NCBI GenBank assembly: GCA_964629765.1
Contig: CAZVTK010000040.1
Span: 1 to 33,286 of the forward strand
Length of the DNA stretch: 33,286 nucleotides
Reading direction: 5' to 3'
Source: RCIO01 sp964629765
GTDB lineage: Bacteria > Pseudomonadota > Alphaproteobacteria > Rhizobiales > Rhizobiaceae
The notes under the pieces are model-generated. The model made no database searches. It was given only the letters and a program-made list of their open reading frames with translations, and was not told where the DNA came from. The translations under genes were made by a program, and so were the position numbers. Shown one piece after another: positions 1 through 6,198 of this stretch (within the stretch, counting starts at the first letter, position 1; each line of letters begins with the position of its first letter).

Positions 1-52
1 AGTGGCCTACTTTTGCGCCGCCCAATGGCCGACTTTTGCGCCGCCGTTGACA
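1..52. mobile_element. End of an IS21-family-like insertion sequence
   Basis: Two near-identical 20-bp direct repeats lie at 3-22 and 26-45 (core CTTTTGCGCCGCC), differing at one base and spaced 23 bp start to start. They are followed by GTTGACA, ending in CA at 52. IS21-family elements carry TG...CA ends and several repeated transposase-binding sites just inside each terminus, which is what this shows. The element continues off the left edge, so neither istA nor istB of this copy is visible. Immediately after position 52 the reading frame becomes clear RraA-family coding sequence, so this is the insertion junction. The family call rests on terminal architecture only. Confidence 0.6.
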
Positions 53-277
53 GGCTGGGGCGGGTCGGTCAACGCCCCCATACAGGCGGGGGGATGTGCG
101 GTCGGTCCGGGCGACCTGATCGTCGGCGACGAGGATGGCATCGCCGTCGTGCCGGCCGATCTGGCGGAAACACTGCTCGGGCGTTGCCGCGCACGAATCG
201 AGGCGGAGGGCGCGATCCTCGCGCGCATCGACGCGGGCGAGACCACGGTGAAGATCTTTGGCCTCGACAAGCCATGA
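53..277 (+). pseudogene. RraA/HMG-aldolase family protein, C-terminal remnant cut by an IS
   Basis: The 74 residues from GWGGSVN to the stop match the C-terminal third of the RraA-like family (also annotated demethylmenaquinone methyltransferase-like or 4-hydroxy-4-methyl-2-oxoglutarate/CHA aldolase). Diagnostic segments are GWGGSVNAPIQAGG and PGDLIVGDEDGIAVVP, followed by a C-terminal helix. Family members are about 210-230 residues, so roughly two thirds is missing. The frame stays open leftward into the insertion sequence end, but those residues are IS-derived and not family sequence. The gene is therefore disrupted, and a functional product is unlikely because the substrate and metal site lies mostly in the lost part. 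RraA-like aldolases often sit beside TRAP transporters, so it was probably once part of the dctPQM locus that follows. Confidence 0.7.
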
Positions 278-370
278 GGAACGGGTTCGCTCCAAGAGGC
301 ATCGGCGAAACGGCCCGCGAGGCAACCGGATCGCGATGCGCAGGATACATAAATATCGCATGACATTGCA

Positions 371-428
371 TTGGCAGTAATCGATCACCCCTGCCTATAT
401 TGATATCCGGCTGAGAGCCGATATCCGG
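371..428 (+). promoter_or_regulatory. Candidate dctP promoter with a palindromic operator
   Basis: TTGGCA (371-376) and TATATT (396-401) are spaced 19 bp and could form a weak sigma-70 type promoter. Directly downstream is an imperfect hairpin at 402-425: GATAT, one bulged C, CGGCT, loop GAG, then AGCCG and ATATC. The same stretch also reads as a direct repeat of GATATCCGG (402-410 and 420-428). A palindrome overlapping the start region is the usual place for a repressor site. No regulator gene lies next to it, although one may lie beyond the left edge. The ribosome binding site AAAGGAG is at 537-543, leaving a leader of about 150 nt. Confidence 0.35.
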
Positions 429-552
429 TTGGCCAAACGAGATCAATAACTTACCGGCCGGAGCAGAGTTGAAATGGGAGGCTGACACGGTTCAGGGGAT
501 GCCTGGAGGAACCCGTGCAGCCTGAGGTCCTCTCGCAAAGGAGATAGGTAGC

Positions 553-1551
553 ATGTTACGGCAACTCGTGATCCTGGCGTCGGCATTGGCGCTCCATCCT
601 TTCGCTCCGAGCGTGGCGCAGGCTCAGACCATTAACTGGGACATGCCCAACGAATATCAGGAGAACTCGCTTGGCGGGCTCGCTGACAAGGACTTCATAA
701 GGCTCGTCGCCGAGAAGAGCGGCGGCAGGATCGTCGTCCAGCCGCATTTCGGCGGATCGCTCGGCTACAAGTCCAGCGGCCACTTCAACGCCGTGGAGGA
801 CGGGGCGGTGCCGCTGGCCCACACCTTCGGCGGCGTTCTGGTCGGTGTCGATCCGATCTTCCAGATCAACACCCTCCCCTTCCTCGTGGCCAATGTCGAC
901 GCGATGCATACGCTGGTCGACGTGGCGCGACCCTATATCGAGGAAGCCTTCGCCAAGGCCAACCAGAAGCTCCTTTACGTAACCCCATGGACGCCGGTGG
1001 GCATCTGGGCCAAGCGGCCGGTCCGCACGGTGGATGAGCTCAAGACCATCAAGATCCGCACCTACGACGTCAGCGGAACGATGACGCTGAAGGAGGCCGG
1101 CGCGATCGCCCTGCAGCTGAGCTGGGTCGACGTGATCCCGGCCTTCTCCACCGGCACGATCGATGCGGTCCTGACCTCGGACGAGGGCGGAATCGCGTCC
1201 AAGTTCTGGGAGTACACCGATCACTTCAACCAGCTCAACTTCACCAGCGGTCTCGACGTGTCACACATCAATCTCGACACGTTCAACGGGTTGTCACCGG
1301 AGTTGCAGCAGGCCGTTCTGGATGCGGCGGCCGGTGCCGAGGAGGCAGGCTGGGTGCGGCTGCGAGCCCGCATCGGGGAGAACATCGAAACCATGAAGAC
1401 GAACGGCGTCACCGTCGTGGGCGACGTGACTCCGGAGCTGCTTCAGCACCTGCGCACCTCGGGCCAGGTCGTAGTCGACGACTGGCTGGGGAAGATGGGC
1501 GGCAGGGGCGAGGCCATCCTCGACGAATACGCTAGGCGGACCGCCCAGTAG
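553..1551 (+). CDS. dctP: TRAP transporter substrate-binding protein (DctP family)
   Basis: A 332-residue periplasmic solute receptor for a tripartite ATP-independent transporter. It binds a (usually carboxylated) solute and hands it to the DctQM membrane complex. The N-terminus is a signal peptide (hydrophobic residues 5-20, likely cleavage after AQA near residue 25). The family segment KIRTYDVSG holds the expected carboxylate-binding arginine at about residue 169, and is followed by the typical 'WVDVIPAFSTGTIDAV' helix. Length is normal for the family. The start is fixed by AAAGGAG nine bases upstream. It is the first gene of dctP-dctQ-dctM. The ligand cannot be read from the sequence, but the adjacent RraA-family remnant hints at a hydroxy- or oxo-acid. 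Confidence 0.92.
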   Translation: MLRQLVILASALALHPFAPSVAQAQTINWDMPNEYQENSLGGLADKDFIRLVAEKSGGRIVVQPHFGGSLGYKSSGHFNAVEDGAVPLAHTFGGVLVGVDPIFQINTLPFLVANVDAMHTLVDVARPYIEEAFAKANQKLLYVTPWTPVGIWAKRPVRTVDELKTIKIRTYDVSGTMTLKEAGAIALQLSWVDVIPAFSTGTIDAVLTSDEGGIASKFWEYTDHFNQLNFTSGLDVSHINLDTFNGLSPELQQAVLDAAAGAEEAGWVRLRARIGENIETMKTNGVTVVGDVTPELLQHLRTSGQVVVDDWLGKMGGRGEAILDEYARRTAQ

Positions 1552-1566
1552 GCTGTCGGGCAGGCG

Positions 1567-1587
1567 GGGCCGCTGCGGCAGCGGCCC
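1567..1587. other. GC-rich stem-loop between dctP and dctQ
   Basis: Perfect 9-bp stem GGGCCGCTG / CAGCGGCCC with a CGG loop, starting 15 bases after the dctP stop and without a following T run. In a TRAP operon such a hairpin can protect the upstream receptor mRNA or attenuate read-through, so that the binding protein is made in excess over the permeases. That role is inferred. Confidence 0.45.
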
Positions 1588-1715
1588 GCGCCGCTCTCCG
1601 CGTCCCCCTCGCACGGCCGGCTGGCCGTCCCCCGCAGCTGCAATCGCTGGCCGCGGCGTGCTACAATGCGCCGCCATGCACCGCGTCAACGTCCACCGAC
1701 GGGAGAACGGCAGAT

Positions 1716-2246
1716 ATGAGGGTCTTCCAGGGGGCTGCTTTCGGCCTGTCTCGTCTGGCCGCCGGGATCGCCTGTCTCGTCGTGGTCGCCATGGTCGCGC
1801 ACATTCTCTACGAGATCGTGCTGCGGACATTCTTCAACACCTCGACCTATGTGCTGGACGAGTTCGCCGGCTATGGCGTGGCGGCCGTCACCTTCCTGGC
1901 GCTCGGCTATTCGCTCGAGCACGGCAGCCTCATCCGCGTCGGGCTGATCGTCGGCCGGCTGCGGGGCAAGGCGCACCGCGCGCTTGAGGTCTTCTGCGCC
2001 CTCGCCACGCTGGCGACGACGAGCCTGCTGATCTGGTATCTGGCGCTCACCGTGCGACGGAGCTGGATGCGCGGGCATGTTGGCAACTCGATTGCAGAAG
2101 TTCCGCAATGGATCCCCGAAGGGCTGGTCCTGCTCGGGCTGGCGGTGTTCTGGCTCCAGCTCGTCGCCTATCTCGTCCGGCAGCTGACCGGCGAGCCGCC
2201 GCCTGTGGTCTCCGACCCCACCCTCGACGCCCAACACGACCTCTGA
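1716..2246 (+). CDS. dctQ: TRAP transporter small permease (DctQ family)
   Basis: A 176-residue inner-membrane protein with four hydrophobic segments (about residues 13-35, 48-68, 90-110 and 133-155), the usual DctQ topology. The first two helices are joined by 'EIVLRTFFNTSTYVLDEFAGYG', a characteristic small-permease segment containing the acidic pair before helix 2. Its role is to support the large permease DctM in sodium-driven import of the DctP-bound solute. It lies 164 bases after dctP, separated by a hairpin, and 13 bases before dctM, consistent with one operon. A weak GGGAG lies about ten bases upstream of the chosen ATG. Nothing looks truncated. Confidence 0.87.
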   Translation: MRVFQGAAFGLSRLAAGIACLVVVAMVAHILYEIVLRTFFNTSTYVLDEFAGYGVAAVTFLALGYSLEHGSLIRVGLIVGRLRGKAHRALEVFCALATLATTSLLIWYLALTVRRSWMRGHVGNSIAEVPQWIPEGLVLLGLAVFWLQLVAYLVRQLTGEPPPVVSDPTLDAQHDL

Positions 2247-2259
2247 TTGCGGACCGGCC

Positions 2260-3570
2260 ATGGAAACCCTCGTCGCGGGCGGCGTCGTCACCGTCCTGAT
2301 CTGCATCTTCCTCGGCCTCGGCGTATGGATCTTCGCCGGGCTCTTCCTCGTCGCCGCCGGAAGCCTCTACCTGGTCCTCGGCATGGATATCGGCCGGATC
2401 GGCGCCATCGCGGCCGGCATCAGCTACCGCTATGCCACCAACTGGGAGCTGGCGGCTGTCCCGTTGTTCATATGGATGGGCGAGATCATCTTCCGCACCG
2501 ACATTTCCGACCGCGTGTTCCGCGGCCTGGTGCCGTTTGTCGACAAGATCCCCGGCCGCCTCCTGCATACCAACGTGCTCGGCTGCACGATGTTCGCCGC
2601 GGTCAGCGGGTCTTCGGCGGCGACCACGGCGATGGTCGGCAAGATCACCTCCTCCGAGCTGCTGCGCCGCGGCTACGACCAGCGGCTGGCGATCGGCTCG
2701 CTCGCCGGCGCCGGCAGCCTTGGCCTGATGATCCCGCCGTCGATCGCCATGATCATCTACGGCATCCTCGCCGAAGTGTCGGTCACCCGGCTCTTTGCCG
2801 CCGGGGTGTTCCCGGGGCTGCTGGTCGCGGGCCTCTATTCTCTTTGGATCATGATCTGTGCGCTGGTCCGCTCGGACGTGGCGCCGCGCGGCGCAGAGCG
2901 CTTCGCGCCGCGCGACTATCTCGATGCACTCGTCAACCTCTTCCCCGTCGTCTTCCTGATGGTCGTCGTGCTCGGGTCGATCTACAGCGGCATCGCGACG
3001 CCGTCGGAGGCAGCCGCGATCGGCGTGCTCGCCTCCCTGATACTGGCGCTCATCGGCGGACAGGTCTCTTTCGCCTTCTTCAGGGATACGCTGCTCGGGG
3101 CGATCAGGACGAGTTGCATGGTCTGCACGATCCTGGTCGCGGCAGCGTTTCTGTCGACCGCCCTGGGATATCTGCACCTGCCGCTCCAGATTGGCAGGGC
3201 GATCGAGGCGCTGGATCTCAGCCCGATCGGGCTCATCGTGGTGCTGGCGCTCGCCTATCTCATGCTCGGCATCTTCCTCGACGGGGTGGCGATCATCGTG
3301 ATGAGCCTCCCAGTCACGCTGCCGCTCGCGCTGGGCGCCGGCTTCGACCCGGTCTGGTTCGGCGTCTTCCTCGTGCTCATGGTCGAGATCGGGCTGCTGA
3401 CGCCCCCGATCGGCATCAACCTCTTCATCCTCCAGGGGCTTACCAACAAGTCGCTGGGCGAGGTATCGTATGCGGCGCTGCCTTTCTTCCTGCTGATGTG
3501 CCTGGCGACGGCGCTCCTCGTAATCTTCCCCGACATCGCGCTTTGGCTGCCGAGATATCTCTACGGTTGA
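2260..3570 (+). CDS. dctM: TRAP transporter large permease (DctM family)
   Basis: A 436-residue, highly hydrophobic permease with about twelve membrane segments. It forms the sodium-coupled transport channel of the TRAP system. Family hallmarks are SGSSAATTAMVGKI (around residues 112-125), GLMIPPSIAMIIYG in the first hairpin region, and TPPIGINLFILQG near the C-terminus, the repeat of the first motif expected from the two-fold inverted fold. Length is standard. It follows dctQ by 13 bases. It ends 34 bases before the 3' end of the convergent AraC-type gene, with no clear intrinsic terminator between them. Confidence 0.92.
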   Translation: METLVAGGVVTVLICIFLGLGVWIFAGLFLVAAGSLYLVLGMDIGRIGAIAAGISYRYATNWELAAVPLFIWMGEIIFRTDISDRVFRGLVPFVDKIPGRLLHTNVLGCTMFAAVSGSSAATTAMVGKITSSELLRRGYDQRLAIGSLAGAGSLGLMIPPSIAMIIYGILAEVSVTRLFAAGVFPGLLVAGLYSLWIMICALVRSDVAPRGAERFAPRDYLDALVNLFPVVFLMVVVLGSIYSGIATPSEAAAIGVLASLILALIGGQVSFAFFRDTLLGAIRTSCMVCTILVAAAFLSTALGYLHLPLQIGRAIEALDLSPIGLIVVLALAYLMLGIFLDGVAIIVMSLPVTLPLALGAGFDPVWFGVFLVLMVEIGLLTPPIGINLFILQGLTNKSLGEVSYAALPFFLLMCLATALLVIFPDIALWLPRYLYG

Positions 3571-3604
3571 GGGCCACGCGCGTCAGGAGCCGCCCGCGGG
3601 ACGG

Positions 3605-4561
3605 TCATGCGCGGCTCTGCCTCGGCGTCTTTCCGAACAGCCTCTTATACGACTGCGAGAAATGGCCGGCGCTGGAGAAGCCGGTGGCAAAGGCGATCTC
3701 GGAGACCGAGAGCGGGCTCTGCTGCAGCAGCCGGCGCGCGTAGCCCAGCCGCGTCCGCCGATAGGTCTCCAGGAAACCGCTGCCGAGGTGCTCGCGAAAC
3801 AGCCGGTCGAGATGCCTCTCGCTGACGCCGGCGAAAGCGGCCATGGAGGCGCGGCTGAGCGGGTGCTCGATCGCCGCCTCCATCTTCTCCAGCATCGTCA
3901 GCAGGACCGGATGGAAAACGCCGAACCGTTCGGCAGCCGACGCTCGTTGCGGGGCGGCCGGGGCGGCGACCGCCGTGTGGAGATACCAATCGCTGACCCG
4001 GCGGGCGAAATCCTCGCCCATCCGCTCGGCGATCAGGGCATGCATCATATCGAGCGGGGCCACGCCGCCGCCGCAGGTGATCCGGTTGCCGTCCAGCACG
4101 AAGCGGGCTTGGCGCGGGCCGAGATGGGGAAATGCCTCGACGAGAGCCGGCGCATGCTCCCAGTGGATCGTGAAGTCCCGGCCGTCGAGCAACCCGGCCG
4201 CCGCGAGAAGATAGGGTCCGCCGGAAATGCCGCCAATCCGCACGCCCTCGCGCGACATCTGCCGAAGCGCTGCGTGGAACTCGGGGCAGTGCCATTCGGG
4301 GGGATTTCCGCCGGCGCATACAAAGACGGTGTGGAAGGGTTTTTCGCGCTCGCCCATCGGGACGCACGGAACGAGCACGCCCGACGAACTCGCGACCGGC
4401 CTTCCGTCGGCCGACATCGCCGCGACCTCGTAGATTTTGCGGCCGGCCAGCAGATTGGCCGCGCGCAGCGGTTCGGTGGCCGATGCGTAGGACATGAGCG
4501 CAAAGCCAGGGACCAACATAAAACCGATCGACTGGGTCAACCTGTTGTTCTCCGTTTGCAT
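3605..4561 (-). CDS. GlxA-family AraC-type regulator, GbdR/CdhR-like
   Basis: A 318-residue transcription factor. Residues about 10-190 form a DJ-1/PfpI-like sensing domain (starts SIGFMLVPGF; elbow ISGGPYLLAAAGLL). Residues about 220-318 form an AraC DNA-binding domain with two helix-turn-helix motifs (MAAFAGVSERHLDRLF and VSEIAFATGFSSAGHFSQSY). The cysteine normally at the nucleophile elbow is replaced (SGG), so the domain is presumably a ligand sensor, as in the GbdR, CdhR and ArgR-like branch. GbdR of Pseudomonas activates soxBDAG in response to glycine betaine or dimethylglycine. This gene is divergent from soxBDAG, 86 bases away, so control of that operon is the natural inference. The precise ligand is unknown. 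Confidence 0.88.
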   Translation of the reverse strand: MQTENNRLTQSIGFMLVPGFALMSYASATEPLRAANLLAGRKIYEVAAMSADGRPVASSSGVLVPCVPMGEREKPFHTVFVCAGGNPPEWHCPEFHAALRQMSREGVRIGGISGGPYLLAAAGLLDGRDFTIHWEHAPALVEAFPHLGPRQARFVLDGNRITCGGGVAPLDMMHALIAERMGEDFARRVSDWYLHTAVAAPAAPQRASAAERFGVFHPVLLTMLEKMEAAIEHPLSRASMAAFAGVSERHLDRLFREHLGSGFLETYRRTRLGYARRLLQQSPLSVSEIAFATGFSSAGHFSQSYKRLFGKTPRQSRA

Positions 4562-4647
4562 GGCCCATTTCTATCTGTTTTCGTCCTACCTGAGAAATCG
4601 CAAATCGCTCGGCGTTCCTACGATCGGTTTCGTCGAGGGGCGTTGCG

Positions 4648-5898
4648 ATGCGGTATTCGGCGTTTTCGGTCCTGCTGAACGGCCTGCGAGGCAATCGCGG
4701 CTGGAAGCCTGCATGGAGGGACGCGGCGCCGAGGCCGCGCTACGACGCGGTCATCGTTGGCGGCGGCGGTCACGGCCTGGCCACCGCCTATTATCTGGCG
4801 AAGGAATTCGGCATCGCCGACGTGGCGGTGCTGGAGAAGGGCTATGTCGGTTCCGGCAATGTCGGCCGCAACACCACGATCATCCGGTCCAACTACCTCC
4901 TGCCCGGAAACAACCCCTTCTACGAATTCTCGATGAAGCTGTGGGAGGGGCTGGAGCGGGATTTCAACTTCAACGCCATGGTCTCGCAGCGGGGCGTTCT
5001 CAATCTCTTCCATTCGGACGCGCAGCGCGACGCCTATGTGCGGCGCGGCAACGCCATGCGCCTCCATGGCGTCGATGCGGAGCTTCTGGATCGCGGTGCG
5101 GTGAAAGCCATGCTGCCCTTCCTGGATTTCGACAATGCTCGCTTTCCGATCCAGGGCGGATTGATGCAGCGGCGCGGCGGAACCGTGCGCCACGACGCTG
5201 TGGCCTGGGGCTATGCGCGGGGCGCCGACAGCCGCGGCGTCGACATCATCCAGAACTGCGAGGTCACCGGCATAAGGCGGGAAGGCGGCCGCGTGGTCGG
5301 CGTCGAGACAACGCGCGGACCCATCGGCTGCAGCAGGCTGGCGCTGGCGGCGGCCGGCCATTCCTCGCGTCTTGCCGCGATGGCGGGGCTGAAGCTGCCG
5401 ATCGAAAGCCATGTGCTGCAGGCTTTCGTCTCGGAAGCGCTGAAGCCATTCATCGACTGCGTGCTAACCTTTGGCGCCGGGCATTTCTACGTCTCGCAGT
5501 CCGACAAGGGTGGCCTTGTCTTCGGCGGCGACATCGACGGCTACAATTCCTACGCCCAGCGCGGCAACCTCGCGACGGTGGAGCATGTCGCCGAGGCTGG
5601 AAAGGCGATGATCCCGGCGCTGTCGCGCGTGCGCGTGCTGCGCTCCTGGGGCGGCATCGTGGACATGAGCATGGACGGGTCGCCGATCATCGACCGGGTC
5701 CATTGCGACAACCTCTACCTCAATTGCGGCTGGTGCTACGGCGGCTTCAAGGCAACGCCCGCTTCCGGCTACGGCTTCGCGCACCTGATCGCGCGCGGCG
5801 AGCCGCATCCGACGGCGAGCGCCTTCCGTCTCGACCGGTTCGGGCGCGGCCACCCGATCGACGAGAAGGGTGTCGGCGCCCAGCCCAACCTTCACTGA
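4648..5898 (+). CDS. soxB: Sarcosine oxidase subunit beta
   Basis: The 416-residue catalytic subunit of heterotetrameric sarcosine oxidase, which oxidises sarcosine (N-methylglycine) to glycine plus a C1 unit passed to tetrahydrofolate, with H2O2 formed. An FAD Rossmann motif VIVGGGGHG lies at about residues 35-43. The family signature NVGRNTTIIRSNY follows (71-83). His182 in RHDAVAWG is the expected site of covalent FMN attachment by comparison with known beta subunits. The C-terminal WCYGGFKATPASG segment closes the DAO fold. The start is supported by GAGGGG at 4635-4640, seven bases upstream, and by a typical N-terminus. It is the first gene of soxBDAG and divergent from a GbdR-like regulator. 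A related secondary-amine oxidase (dimethylglycine or N-methyl amino acid) is the main alternative. Confidence 0.93.
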   Translation: MRYSAFSVLLNGLRGNRGWKPAWRDAAPRPRYDAVIVGGGGHGLATAYYLAKEFGIADVAVLEKGYVGSGNVGRNTTIIRSNYLLPGNNPFYEFSMKLWEGLERDFNFNAMVSQRGVLNLFHSDAQRDAYVRRGNAMRLHGVDAELLDRGAVKAMLPFLDFDNARFPIQGGLMQRRGGTVRHDAVAWGYARGADSRGVDIIQNCEVTGIRREGGRVVGVETTRGPIGCSRLALAAAGHSSRLAAMAGLKLPIESHVLQAFVSEALKPFIDCVLTFGAGHFYVSQSDKGGLVFGGDIDGYNSYAQRGNLATVEHVAEAGKAMIPALSRVRVLRSWGGIVDMSMDGSPIIDRVHCDNLYLNCGWCYGGFKATPASGYGFAHLIARGEPHPTASAFRLDRFGRGHPIDEKGVGAQPNLH

Positions 5899-5919
5899 GC
5901 AGAAAAGGGGACCGCATCC

Positions 5920-6198
5920 ATGGCCAGCCTCGTTGCCTGCCCCCATTGCGGCGCAAGACCGAAAGAGGAATTCACCGTCAGGGGTGCGGCTCTGTCTCGC
6001 CCCGCTTCCGACGCCGGGCCGCAGGCCTGGATGGACTATGTCTATCTGCGCGACAACCCGGCCGGGATCGTTCACGAACACTGGCACCACACGTCCGGTT
6101 GCCGCCGCTGGCTGGTCGTCAGCCGCGACACGGTGACCCACGCCATCCACGACGTGCGCGACGCGGCCGGCCTCCTCCGCAGCGGGGCGCCGGCATGA
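5920..6198 (+). CDS. soxD: Sarcosine oxidase subunit delta
   Basis: A 92-residue small zinc-binding subunit of tetrameric sarcosine oxidase. Cys7 and Cys10 (CPHC), and His57 and Cys61 (HTSGC), match the spacing of the Cys-Cys-His-Cys zinc site of the delta subunit. The conserved YLRDNPAGIVHEHW segment is present. It has a structural role in holding the alpha and beta subunits together. It lies 21 bases after soxB, with AAAAGGGG ahead of its ATG. Its stop overlaps the soxA start (ATGA at 6195-6198), implying translational coupling. Confidence 0.93.
   Translation: MASLVACPHCGARPKEEFTVRGAALSRPASDAGPQAWMDYVYLRDNPAGIVHEHWHHTSGCRRWLVVSRDTVTHAIHDVRDAAGLLRSGAPA

Noticed and set aside
2047..3177. Long minus-strand frame opposite dctQ/dctM
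   Set aside because: Composition is Arg/Asp/Glu/Gln-rich, as expected for the antisense of a hydrophobic GC-rich gene. There is no ribosome binding site and the plus-strand genes are unambiguous.
4562..4647. A glycine riboswitch ahead of soxB
   Set aside because: The 86-base divergent region is too short and shows no paired-aptamer structure; control by the adjacent regulator is sufficient.
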